Source: Gentiana macrophylla (Eukaryota; Streptophyta; Magnoliopsida; Gentianales; Gentianaceae). Taken from it: a DNA stretch of 64,000 bases. A program made the position numbers and the translations under genes. The stretch is taken from assembly GCA_026214975.1 (NCBI GenBank), contig JAOBSW010001059.1, positions 1 through 64,000 of the forward strand, given 5' to 3'. The notes under the pieces were generated by a model that was not told the DNA's origin, ran no database searches, and saw only the letters and a list, made by a program, of their open reading frames with translations. Positions 49,976 through 61,625 of this stretch are shown piece by piece (the stretch's first letter is position 1; every line of letters begins with the position of its first letter).

Positions 49976-51010
49976 CGGACATGGGGCGTGCTTTTAACTT
50001 CGATCTGAAAAATGGAGTGGTAAGATCATCCGTAATAGTTCTTTTCATAGCCTTCGCTGATGAAGATCTCTCAAGACTTCTTGTCCACGCCGCTCAAATC
50101 TGCGAAGCAAGTCACTATCCTGGTGTTGATTACGAGATTGTCGGAATCTAAAACTCTTCCCGTTTGCTCTACAGTCTGAAGCAAAGCGTTGGTTTAAAAC
50201 TGATACCTACCATCATTCTCTCCATTACCTGGAATGATGTCAAAAGAACCTTTTGCTCCCGAAGTTTGTCTCACCCGATAATCATGCGATATGAAAAGGG
50301 AGGAGAGCTACATTTAAGAACAACTTGTGGGTGAGAGTGTGGGAAAGTATCGGGATGGGCTTAAATCTGTTGATTTATGAAGTTGCCTGACCATGGATGG
50401 AAGGTGGGCATGAAAGCTCACTAGAGTTATTTCCACAAGAGAGGTGTTTCCTCAAATCCAAATAGAGACTTCCTAGATTCAATTGCTTCATGGATCATTC
50501 CTGGGGAGTGTGATGACGCCGCTTCAGTGGTATGGCGACCATAGCTAAGAACCAATACGTGGTCAAGTTCTGGGAAGACTAAATGTTGTTTTGGGAATAA
50601 GAAAGGAATGCTCATGAAGTAATTCTCAGAGACTAAGGTGCTAGGGTTGCTCAAACGGGCGCACCAGTGGCAAATTGCCGAGTTACAAATGCAGCTGACA
50701 AGTAAGGGCAAACAGAATGATGAATTACCTTTCGGAAATGCAAAGGGAAACGACACTGATGTGCGAAGTAAACTTAATGGAGAGTCATAAGCCAACCCTT
50801 CGTAAACTTCCAATCAACCTCGAATTATTCCAGATTTTAATGTCCCAAATCTTAATCAAGCCATCGCACATTCACCTGCCCGTCAAATTCCAAACCTTCA
50901 GCCCATTTCCGAGTTATCAAAGACCACCTCCCGCGTGGTTAATCATTCTCACAATCCTAACTCTGAGTGACCTCAAGATGGTTGGAATCAAAAACTAACC
51001 TCATAAACTG
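49976..51010 (+). pseudogene. W gag continuation
   Basis: Resumes W's gag after V. Readable pieces across shifted frames include a stretch near 49998-50150 and, at 50640-50800, QIAELQMQL followed by GNAKGNDTDVRSK. This arrangement, a Gln/Leu segment then a Lys/Gly linker, is typical of the end of Athila-type gag. A 128-codon minus-strand open stretch (50427-50810) is antisense and has no family support. Confidence 0.5.
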
Positions 51011-52830
51011 AAACCCACCTCTTGTGTCCCCAAATACAAGTTCAAGGAGTTGCTGGACACAGTGAAGACTCCCGCTACTTAGTGTCGGTGACTCAACAGA
51101 AGAGGCAGGAGTTGGTCAGATGGGCGTGATCGGCAAGCAATGTAATTCTATTTGTAAACTTCAGAAGTTATAATAAAGAAATCCTGAAACATATATCAAT
51201 GTTTACCTTTGCCATCACACCTCGATAGGATTATGGGAGCGAAGAAGTGGAATAGAGGTTACTTTAAGGAGTAAGGTAAGGGTGTGGGACCCGGAAAGAT
51301 GTCGGAGGCTTGTTGGCCTTCCTAGCGCCATAAGTTCGTAGCGGTAATCGTGGGTTAAATACCGAAGAGCAACGGCCCGATGTGCTATGAGGTTTTAAAC
51401 GATGACTCTTCAGGCACGGAAATGATCTCCGAGGAGAAATGAGGAGTAGGCCAGTGAGTGTACTTCACAAAGAAGAGGGAGGAAAAGTTTAGCAGATGAA
51501 TGATAAGGGAAGACGAAGACCACAAAAAATCAAGCCATGAATAATGATAATGAAGCTCCTTCCGCATCCACCAAGAAGAAAGAGTACCCTCGATGCGTGG
51601 CAGTTAATATAATGGTGTGAGGAGGATGCTTAGAGATACCAAAGTGAGTATACCCCTAATGAGGTAATAATCAAATACCTAAATGTCCAAGTATCTTAAT
51701 GAAGTTTGTATTGGAGGCAGCTTCTTCATGGGATGGCGGAATAGTTTTGGTGAGAAGATTGCTCTATGGTTCTGCATGTAGTTGCTACTGCAGAGGAGTG
51801 ACTCTCGAGACCTTCGGGATCTTCACGAGATTGAAGGCTACATGTCTAAAAACGTCCCAGGCATTTCAGTGGCCTCTGTTACAAATGTGGTACCATTGAG
51901 CGATACATAAAAAGCCCAGTTTGGGGAGCAAAGAATGCGAGCATGCTATTTCTGAGATGGTAGATGAAATCTGCCGCCCAAACACCTGTTGTGTTGCCAA
52001 TGTCGCCCTCCATGTTGGAGGCTTGGCTTCTCCCTACCCGAATCTAGGCTATCTTGAGACCATCCCACTGACAAAGATGCCCCCAACTCCTCGGCCTGAC
52101 CTTTTTGGATACCTCCTTGCCACTTCTCAGTGAATTCTGTAAAGGGGCAGATTACGCTTTAGAAGTCGATGTTACATCTGCTGCCTTCACACGAGGGAAA
52201 AGTCCCGAGGAAACCTTGATTTAAGAAATCTAGACCGTTGAAGCAATTTATGAGGGCAGAAGAAAGATGCCAACTCTAAGCTGACAGAGTTTGGGTCAGA
52301 GATATGGGAGTGTTTTCAAAGCTATAAATATTCAGAATCAAGTTGTTGTGGACCTGCCATCTTACCATTTCGTTCATAGACGGCAGTCACTGGTTTGAGT
52401 CAGTCTTCACGACTTGCTCAAGCAACAAATGAGCCCGCTTTTTAATTAATGAACAAGTGTTACGGAGATTCCCAAACAACTGGTGATGATTTGAATGAAA
52501 TGGCTGCATCGAAGACTTTAAATTTACAGTAAGAGGCCTTACACCATGGGTAGTTGGGATGAAGTGAGTTTCCTGGAGAGGAGACTAATCGCTGGGAAAT
52601 TGATGATTGGGAACTTGACTGGCAGCAGAGGAGCTAGAAGAAGAAGAGTTGAGAAGGATGATCAAGCACGAGAAGGAGAAGCGGAATGCTTGGCACCTAA
52701 GGCATCCACCCGGATGATGTGATCCAGATTACCTTTTCTGGGGCTTGCACCTCAGGAAGATGAGGTACTCTCTCGATCCAACCACTTCAAGCCCATAAGG
52801 AAAAAGGTGGCCTGACAAAACTCGATGTTG
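51011..52830 (+). pseudogene. W region between gag and RT, protease not recognised
   Basis: Should hold the gag end and protease. Several 60-70 codon plus-strand frames exist (51699-51896, 51921-52130), but I cannot identify the protease GASIN block that is clear in Z. Glu/Arg-rich sequence at 52600-52680 suggests a linker. Decayed coding sequence is the best reading. Confidence 0.4.
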
Positions 52831-53830
52831 AGCAAACTACCCACCCACTTGGAGCTTAAACCTGCCTGCAACACACTTAAGTACACACATTTTCTTAAGG
52901 ATGGTGACAAAGTTACCTTGGATCATCTCTTTAAGAAACTCAGTTCAGAGCAAGAAGCACTCGCGTATAAAAGTGCTTGAAAAAAAAGGCAACATCCTCG
53001 GCGCTAAGTTGGTGAGTGGGTGATATCCGAGGAACTACCGATGTGTGCATCACATAAAACTCGGCGGAGAGAACTAAGAGAAAGTAAGACAAACTCAATG
53101 AAGGCCTAATCCGCATATCACGGGGAAGTTTGTCAAGAAAGAAGTTAGGAAGTGGTTAGACAAGGGAATTATTCATGCAATCGCCCGACATTGAGTAGGT
53201 TAGTCCTACCGAAGTTATGCCAAAAAGAATGGAGGTATCACTGCTGGAAAGAATTAAAGGTGAAGAGATAGTTTTACGCTCTGTGACTCGGCTGCAGAGT
53301 CTCAGACGATTATCGTGATTGAATGAAGTCACCGCTAAAGTCCATTTTCCGCACCGCCTTCGTTGGCTAAATTATATCAGAGTTGAGTGGTCATAAGTAG
53401 TCATTGTTTTCGATGGATATTACAGTTGCCTCGAGATGACCATCGAATTCTAAATTTACTGTGAGAAGACTACGTTTACGTGTCCATCGAGGCACTTTTG
53501 CTTTTCGCGAGTGCCGCTCTTAAGGTTATGGTGATACACCAAAGAATCGCTTCAACGGTGCATGCTGGCCCATTTTCATGGACGAGCAGAGAAATGTACG
53601 GAAGTCTCTACTGACGACTTCTCGGTCTCTGGCGATAGCTTTATTGAGATCTTGGAGAATCTAGATAGCGGTACCATACAACGCCGTATGAAAAGAATTT
53701 AGCATGAATCGAGAAATGCCATTTTCTAGTAGATGAAGTTGGATAGTTCGAGGACACAAGGTGTCCGTATGTATTCAAGTTGATAAGGCTAAGGTAGAAG
53801 TCATTGAAAAATGTCGCACCCAGAAGCATC
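52831..53830 (+). pseudogene. W reverse transcriptase relic
   Basis: Starts with LPTHLELKPA near 52835-52866 and SSEQEALAYK near 52945-52975, the gypsy linker preceding RT. A degraded QGNYSCNR..VLPK block at 53160-53230 corresponds to the start of RT. The catalytic site is at 53601-53624 and reads EVSTDDFS, keeping both aspartates but with changed flanking residues compared with VFMDDF in Z. Frames are interrupted throughout. Confidence 0.75.
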
Positions 53831-53999
53831 ACAAAGAGGTGCCATGCGGTCTCTTTGCTGCGTTGGTTCTACGTGCGTATTTATTAAGGACTTTTCCTGA
53901 TAGCCAAACCTTATCTCACGCTAGCAGTGATGATGTTGCGTTCTTTGTTTGATGAGAAATGCAAAAGCAGTCTTAACCCTACCTCGGGAAGGGGAAGTG

Positions 54000-54240
54000 C
54001 TCTCCAAATTCTTTTATCTTAATCGCACTCAATCGACTAAACCTTTTGAATTATTATGTGATGCCTCTGCACTTTCTGCGAATACGCGTGGTTTAGGTCA
54101 AAGAATTGATAAAATTTTGCGGCCCATTCACTATCTAAATGACGTAGACCGACCCGATACCACTTCACCACGACCGAGAAAGAATTCCCCACTGGCCGTT
54201 TTGCTATCGACAGAGTTTAGTGGTTACCTTCTAGGGTCCT
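54000..54240 (+). pseudogene. W RNase H relic
   Basis: A 97-codon frame (53949-54239) contains KPFELLCDASALS, then LGQRIDKILRPIHYLND. These match the start of Ty3/gypsy RNase H, including the catalytic Asp of CDAS. The domain's second half is not readable. Confidence 0.8.
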
Positions 54241-54561
54241 AAGTCAGAAGTTTGGACCGCACTACGCGACCACCACAATGCTGCGCTTTAAGGGATGTGC
54301 TAGATCCCAAACCAAGGTTACCTCCGTGATGGATTATAACCTTGCGAGAGTTTGACCTTGAGATCAAAGAGATAGCATGGTAGTGGAGTAATGTGTATGG
54401 CTGATCATCCGTCTGCGCCTAGTAAAATGAGGGTGGCGAAATTGGCAAGAAATAGGCATTGATTTCCACCGAAAGCAATTGATGAAGCTTGTCTGAAATA
54501 GGCAAGTAATTTATGGTCGATTACGCTAACTCACTTACTTGAGTGGGGTATTTAGAAAGTA

Positions 54562-54798
54562 ATGACGATCGAAGAGAAGTTCTTCTACGACCTAAAATAT
54601 CTCGTGTGGGAGGATCCTCATCTACATCACAGTGCAGCAAAGCACGGAGTTTGCTTAGAAGGTGTGTTCAGGAACATGAGCAATGGGATATTCTGGAGGT
54701 TCAATGTCGGCAGTGGTCCCGCGGGAGACACACTCACGGAACACCCAAGACAAATGGGTAAAATCTCAAGCCGACTTCATCGGCCGTACTCTTGCTGA
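54562..54798 (+). pseudogene. W integrase zinc-binding (H2C2) relic
   Basis: A 78-codon frame begins EEKFFYDLKYLVWEDPHLHH, the block before the gypsy integrase zinc finger. A shifted overlapping frame carries RRCVQEHEQWDILE, the paired-cysteine side. An SGPAGDT-like piece follows. The ligands are split between two frames. Confidence 0.78.
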
Positions 54799-54929
54799 GG
54801 CCATAGTTTCTTTTGGTGACAAGTTGCGATAAAAGCGTAGAAGGGTGGGAGGCGAGTAATAGGGATGGAAATGCCACATAGAAATAATTTAGAAATGCGA
54901 AGTCTTCCATTTATGGGAATTGATTTACG

Positions 54930-55620
54930 GGGACTCTTTCCATCGTAGGTGGTGGAAATAAATACATTCGCAAATGCAGTAGCCAGACTACGCCTCCAAG
55001 TGGGTGGAGGCAGCCAGCCACCCAGTCTGAATGATCACAAAGTTGTGAAGAAATTCTTGCAAAAGAATATCTTCACTTGATTGAGATATCCTAGGAGCCG
55101 CCATTAGTGATTTAAGGTACTTTCATTTTATAACAACGCCGTCATTGATAAAGTTCTTGAGAAATATGGGTGTTAGACACAAATCAGATTACCGTATCAT
55201 CCCCAAACAAATGGACAAGTCGAGATAAACTAACCAAAGCCTTAAAAAGAATTTTTAAAAGGCCAGTGAACTCAAAATAGATCCAGCCCCGGAGTCTCAG
55301 GTTGGATGACGCGCGCCCAGGCCTGCTCGCGACCGCCGCTTAAGACCCCTATGGTGCGCTACCCTTCCAAATGGTCAATGGCAAGCCATGCCATCTGCAG
55401 TCGGCTGGAGGCTGAGAGCTTTAAAATCAATACTAAATTTTGGAATTTTGACAGCTAAATCGTGGGGTAAAGAGGGATTATTACAATTAAAATGAGCTCA
55501 CGAATTTAGACTCGCAGAGCTAAGTGAGAAAATGCAAATCGTCGAAGAGAAAGAACTAAGATACTCCATGATGCCAAGATCATGGATCGAGGAGTTCAAA
55601 GTAAGTGACATGGCTTTGCT
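54930..55620 (+). pseudogene. W integrase core relic
   Basis: NDHKVVKKFLQKNIF at about 55028-55075 is nearly identical to Z. VIDKVLEKYG follows near 55142-55172. YHPQTNGQVEIN lies at 55192-55227, a diagnostic conserved block of Ty3/gypsy integrase. The C-terminal part to 55600 is broken, with a segment near 55360-55400 resembling the NGKACHLP block. The frame shifts several times. Confidence 0.85.
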
Positions 55621-57560
55621 TTATAATAGAAGCCTCCACTTGTTTGCCGGCAAGCCAAAATCTAGATGGTCCGGCCGCTGAGATTCTGGATGTCTCATCC
55701 TGGTGGAGCCATTCGTTGAAAGGTACAAGGGACAACTGTTTGTGTTACTGGTCATGGATTAAGAAGTATATTGGGCAACCCGAGGAAAACGCTAATGATC
55801 TTATACTTTCAAAAGAGAAATGGAACGGTTGAGTCGTTAATTTGTGAAGAGATTCCATCCGACTTCTTGAGAGGGATGGATGGCATTATTACCCCCCTAT
55901 CCATGGCAGATCCTGCTTGTCAATACTCCCCGAGCACAGCGGGCATACCTACAATAACTCGAGGGTCAAGAACAAGAAGAAAAGAGTCCGTGTGTGTGGA
56001 AAGAAAATTTCTTGATCTTATCAATGACTATGACTTGTTGTTGTATGCAAACCATTTCCGATCCCAATACCTCTGATTCCTGGCAAAGAAATGGTTAGCC
56101 CTAAAACCCAAGTGGCGATCCGGTGCTGGACTTGCTTTACATCCCATCAAGCTTAATGACAATGAATAGCTAGCGCTACTAGGAGGGCAAACTTAGTCTT
56201 TTAAGTATTTCTTTGTAGTTGAGTTTTAGTTATTAGGAATAAAACCTTGGTAGCAGGTTAGGTATTAGTTCTCCTTGTCCCCTGTTGTGGTTGTTTTAAT
56301 GTGTATACATGTTTACTAATATAAATTTCTGTACCACAGAGATTATATGTTATGGCGAGTGTTATGAATGCGTTTGAAGCGAGTTTTCAAGTTATTACTT
56401 TCAATGTTGTCCTGCCTCGATACTTAGTGCAGCTGTTTATTCATTCTCCGGCACGACCTCACTACCTTGACCTACGACCTGGCTGCCCACTTTGAAAAGC
56501 CCGGTATGCATTCTTTTATTTTACTTGTACATTCCAGGACATAATGTCGTTAGAGGTAATGGGGGTGCTCTATATTTACATTTATCTGTACTTTATATTT
56601 ACTTAGTAAATGTGATTTTCTCGACATACCTTAAAAATTTTCAAAACAAACTTGGATAATTGTAAATCTTGAGTATGTAATTTAAACATGTGTTGTCGTT
56701 AGTTGTAGCTTCGTGATGATTTTCACAGTAACCTGTGAGATAGTTATAGTATTGTTTCATCGATATGAGATAGTATTCATTTCCATAATCCATGAATGCC
56801 TTTGATATTGGAAGCAAATACCTTGGTATCATCCTTTCACTATTTTAGTGATTTATCTCAGAGGATTTGAATATGCTTAATAGTAGCAAAGAAGTAACAC
56901 CTAAGTCTGGGAATTTGAAAATTGTGAATATCTGGAAAGTTTGAATGTGATAAGTGAAGACGTAATTAATGTTTTTGGAAAAGTTTCGATAATAGTAAAT
57001 AAATGGGTGTGTAGAAATTCGTTAATGATTGGAGTGCGGTAGGCATTATCTCGAAATTTCCTATTCCTTTACGCATTTACCACAAAAGCCTGGCGACGGT
57101 GGGCCAGAAAAGCTACTCATGATTTGAGTAAGGTAGGGTGTTATCCCGAAACATCCTCTATTACACTATAATGAGGTATGAGCTCATTCGATGTCGACAG
57201 CCAAAGAGCAGAAAGAAAGGAAGTGAAAAAATTAAAGACTTTGTTATCATTGAACTCATACCCAGTATAAGCTTGCAATGATATGCTATAGGACTATCCT
57301 ACCGAGTGCCTTGGGAAGACTTTGTGTGAAACGATTTTTGCTTATACCTAGGAGTAGTCATTAAGATTATTTGAGAGGATATTTGTTTGAGAGGATTGTG
57401 TGAAGATTATGGCTTGCTGGCACACACCTCTAATCTATCTCTATGTTGGTATTATTTCACAGTGCTTGTTGTATCTTTTGTTCACGTGAGTTAGGGATCT
57501 AAGTGGATTGGTAAGGAAAGTAGGCTTGTTTTGATTGTTTTGTTCGGACTAACAAAAGGT
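55621..57560 (+). other. W integrase tail and 3' untranslated region
   Basis: A 101-codon frame (55771-56073) has a Pro/Ser/Arg-rich end without a known motif and may be the tail of pol or spacer. After about 56200 the sequence is AT-rich with no credible gene. No envelope-like ORF is seen. Confidence 0.45.
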
Positions 57561-57577
57561 TTCTAGTAATGGGGAGT
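57561..57577 (+). other. Polypurine tract of W
   Basis: TTCTAGTAATGGGGAGT: the AATGGGGAG core (57568-57576) precedes the LTR start TGTTCACTACTAATTT at 57578. It is shorter than V's tract but correctly placed. Confidence 0.65.
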
Positions 57578-59142
57578 TGTTCACTACTAATTTTATGGTT
57601 TTTATCAGAGTTATTTCAGTAATAATATCTTCCAGTGTTTTAGTAATTTTGTAGAAAATCACTTCTTTAAAGGATAAATTGGAAGAATGGGTTTAGAATT
57701 TGTTAGAGTGTGAAAATCAGGCTGTTTATGTAGTTTTTATTTATTTGTGTATGCGATTTTACACTTTGCTTTCGTTGCTCTTACCGCTATGTATGCTTGC
57801 ATGTTAAATAAAGGAGTTTAAAGATGCATAACTGGAGATTGGAATGAAGACTTATAATCAATGAGCAGAGTTTGAGGGTTCTGGCCCAGCTGGATCAAGG
57901 CCTGGTAGTGCGACGGGCGTCCCATGAAGTGAAGGATTCAGGGGATTGATGTAGTTTTTAAAGGACGCAGCGCTCCTGACAAAGGCATGACGGAGCGTTT
58001 GATCGCGACTCTCGCCCGATTCGAAGATTGCCAGCTAGTGGACGGCGTCAAGAGAAGCAGGACGGAGCACCACACCGATTTCAACCCAAGCCGCATTGGG
58101 TAAATTCATAAATACTTGGTAGCATGAGGAAACCACTAAATATCACTCGTATAATCCGGCCGCGCATCTTTTAACATGTAGAAAGATCTGCTACTCAAAC
58201 ATACATAAGAAGATTAGTCTTAGCTGCCTTCAATTCTGTCTTTCTGATCATTACTTATCGAGGGCTAAGCAGTTCGCATGAGGGGACAACGGGATGAAGC
58301 TAACACAACACTATCACAAATTCAAGTGATTTTCAAGTGGTGCATTGTTAGTGAGTTTGAGTTTTATTTTCATATCAATTGAATAGATTTGAATGTTTGT
58401 TTTATTAGATTGAGAAATTCACGAAATGTTTAGCTGTTTGAATTTTAATGAGTGTAGCTTCGTATATGTACCCGTGCTTTTGATCATGATTAATAACAAT
58501 TCAAGAGATTGTTTATTATTTATTGGGCAGGAGATTCTGAGGCAAGATCCCATGATCATGTTCTTTCATTGTTATGTTTGTTTTAATTTTAGAAAGAAAC
58601 AAACTCCCAAGTAAATTTGGTGAGAAAGGAATTGGGGATCAATTTAGAGTTTAGACTACACGAAGGAAATTTAATTTAACTTCATAACTTGGTTGGTTGG
58701 TGGCTGTTTGGTGGATCCTTGTTGCCTTACATGCCTCTTTATATCTATAAGAAAGTTCGTTGCTTTTTGCTTCAGTTTAGTTTGTGCTCAAACCACACAG
58801 CTTTTACCTGCATCAAGCTTCAGATATTTTCTCGTTTTAGATTCGTCAGTTGACAGAACGGCATAGAGCTGAACGCCATTCATAGTCGCACCTTCCCCGT
58901 TTCCCCGCTTTAGTTTACTTAGCTTTACCTCGCCGTTTTTTATATTATAGTTAGTATAGATATTAGTTTTAGATAATGCTTGTGATATAGTCGATAGAAT
59001 AAATCGACGCTGTCCAAGTGAAACATTAGATTCCCTTAGGACGACCACGTTCAATACCTCAATACTACAAACCTTATGCTTAGGGTGTTCGGGTTCATAA
59101 ATTTAAAACGGAAGCTATTTCTAATAAAGCACTTACCAAACC
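57578..59142 (+). repeat. W 3' LTR
   Basis: Right copy of W's LTR, about 1.57 kb, colinear with 39690-41230. It has about 14 extra bases near the end (CTAATAAAGCACT, 59121-59133), so the exact terminus is uncertain by about 10 bp. The target duplication is not clear. Confidence 0.86.
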
Positions 59143-61600
59143 TGTCTGAATCATAGTGGTACAATGGTGAGGCATGACTTTTGGTAAGTTTCCTGCAAGG
59201 TCTTCTCTAAAATTAATAAATACTTTTATTCATATACGTATTCTGCCCCTCTATAAGTTCTTACGTTAGGTTGTGTAAGATTCATATATGTTTTTACCGC
59301 CTTTTGCCTAGGAATATTGTTTAGAAGTGACTTTTATGTGTGAAGCAATAGTATGTGCTATTTGTTGTTTGCTCACATTGAACAGTGCAATAGGTATGGA
59401 GTCTCAATGGGGTCCTGGCCGAGGCCTTTTATAAGTCCTCTCAATGTAGTCCTTTGCTTATCCTCCATTATTGGGGAATACCTGGCAAAGATGAGTCATA
59501 CTTAATAGCGATTGTATCGGCCCGAGGTGGTGGAATATTCCAATTATCATCGGTGAGAACGATCTACACTTTCTCTCTAGATAAGTATCCACTTGAATGA
59601 TTAACATTTTTTAGATTTGGGATTCTTATCTTTGGAATATTTCGACTTCCTTACTATTTATTGGTCCTAAAGAGACTTGGTAAGCCGGTCTTCTATGATC
59701 GCAGTTCAGAAGATCCGAAGAATTATTTTTAGATTTGTTCGCTTTTTATTAGGAGTCATGGACTTCTTTTGATTTATTTTGCTTCTTTAAAGTATTCTCC
59801 CTGAGGTTTCTCTTGCTCAACCTTACTTGAGTTGGATCTTGTCTTTGGTACAAACTTAGGAATTCACCCTGTCTTAAGTTCCGAGAATCTCTTGCTGGAT
59901 CTACTTCTTTGGATTGCTTAAGTCCCAAATCCAAACCTCGTTTTATCACCATTAGGGACTTGCAGACTTGTACGCATTAGAAAGGGCAAGATGGTTCAGG
60001 AGTGATCTTCGGCTATTCCGGATGATCAGCCAGCCATAATCGATTTACATCCAACATCTTTCCTTACCTTTGAGAACTCTTAAATTCAGCTTTCAATCTT
60101 CCAAACTTAATCCAAGAACTAACTCTTTCGGCTTTCACAATCTCATGCCATTCAGATTACATCCTCGCTTGATTAAGGATGGCATCAAAGTCTCATTATT
60201 GTCGTAATTTCTGAAGTCTGAACCACAGTTGATTACACAATCAACTTCCGGTAGGGAGTATTGATGGATACAATGTTGTATACACTCGCCAGTTTCATCC
60301 GTATTGGCCATCAAAGCATAATCTTCCAGGACAAGAATTAACCCGGTGATGTCATCATCGATTCATTTCATCTTCGATTCCGCCATACCAGGATTCATCT
60401 TGATGAACCATAGCGCTTCTTGCCATAGTCTTCTGTTGACTCTTGAGTCTCAAAGAGGCCTGGACAATCAGTCACAAAGTGTCCAGGCTTCTTGGCAGGT
60501 TGAAGCAAAAGATAATCGGAGTTCCTTACTTTGTTTTAACTTTCGGAGACGGTGCCAGTTTGGAATTGTCTCGGTTTCTTACAATGAAAGTACAGGATAG
60601 TCATTATCTTTCTTTGATTCTTCTTTCCTTTCTTTTCCATTGACCTCTTTGTAAAGTTTCTTGCGAAGGGGCCTTTCTGTGCTTTCATCGTCTGATTTTC
60701 TTGCTCGGGAGGAGCCAGTCCCACAGTGCCTCTTGCATCTCATCCAGTGGGATCATCTGTCCTCTAGATGTTTCTTCTACGATGTGGAAAGCGACCAATC
60801 ACGAGTGGTCTTTGGCTCTTCCTTTTAGATCTCGGTACAGAGCTTTTGCTAAATTCATAAGCTTGCGAGATACGAAAACAACTTGAAGAGTGTCTTAACC
60901 ATTTTTAACTTTCTCATTTCTTCTATTAGCGATCACCTTCATTTTCCAAACATCTTTGTGAGTAGAGCCTTCCAGATTTTACGGTGTTTATTTCTTCTTT
61001 TGAATAACTTACACTCGGTAGGGTAAGTTCCATCACGAGCGACATTAAATCTTGATTCCATTTGCTCGATGGTTTCAGTTTGGCGACATCTTGAACTTTG
61101 GAGATCTCTTTACAGCCATATGATTGCATTCTTAGCACCTTCGCCAGTGCCTGCTCGCGATCAAGCTATTATCTTGTCCCAAAGTTCCATTTGCGGTTTT
61201 GCAATCTTTTAACCTTCATGTACATATTGCTATCAGGTTCTATAAATGATGTCAATAACTTAATATTGTTGAGGAGTTTGCTATTTTTATGTCACGCATT
61301 TCATTCTCTTTTGGTTTAGGAATGCTGCTCGGTTGTATCACCCACTTGTGCCTTGTAGTAATCTCAGGTAGTCCATCACGATTAAATACATTCCATGCGA
61401 TATAAATCATGAGATTGCGTGCAAGGTAGCTTGCATTCAGCGTTTATACTGCATCAAATACATATCTGAGAACACATCGATATAGTTACAGCATCTTTGT
61501 GTGTTATCCATGATGCAGAGTCTTTGAAAATCGATAACAGAAAGAAAGTTTTAAGAACATTTTCACAAGCACAACAAGTAGGATTTCGCTTAGGCAGAAG
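59143..61600 (-). pseudogene. Y gag relic (copia)
   Basis: Minus strand, between Y's primer site and insert W. Charged frames at 60926-61138 (including SKWNQDLMSLVMELTLPS) and 59749-59952 (Lys/Arg/Gln-rich) fit a decayed gag. A zinc-knuckle relic is annotated separately. The plus-strand open stretches (60346-60597, 61098-61316) are antisense. The gag start is not identifiable. W's insertion at 59142 separates this gag from the protease at 39.6 kb. Confidence 0.6.
60551..60600 (-). pseudogene. Y gag zinc-knuckle relic
   Basis: The minus strand reads YFHCKKPRQFQTGT, matching a copia CCHC nucleic-acid-binding knuckle. One Cys is shifted out of frame and the Gly-His pair is altered to Arg-Gln. 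It sits in a Lys-rich frame (60536-60724), as usual for copia gag. Confidence 0.65.
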
Positions 61601-61611
61601 CGAACGCTTAA

Positions 61612-61623
61612 CAACCGATACCA
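61612..61623 (-). other. Primer-binding site of Y (tRNA-Met type)
   Basis: Minus strand TGGTATCGGTTG: the first seven bases match the initiator tRNA-Met site used by most plant copia elements. It is separated by two bases from the LTR terminus GGACCAACA (61626). Confidence 0.75.
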
Positions 61624-61625
61624 AT

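Larger units (their letters stand above)
39690..59142 (+). mobile_element. Element W: Ty3/gypsy (Athila/Tat-like) element in Y, itself interrupted by V
   Basis: Direct repeats of about 1.55 kb (39690-41230 and 57578-59142), a tRNA-Asp-like primer site after the left repeat and a purine tract before the right repeat define a plus-strand element. Without V its interior is about 8.5 kb. Order: gag N-terminus (41955-42160), [V], rest of gag (49976-51000), RT (53.1-53.8 kb), RNase H (54.0 kb), integrase (54.5-56.1 kb). RT before integrase makes it gypsy. All frames are broken. It is younger than Y and older than V. Confidence 0.87.

Noticed and set aside
50427..50813. 128-codon minus-strand open stretch
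   Set aside because: Antisense to W's gag end, where the plus strand has a recognisable linker. Treated as a shadow.
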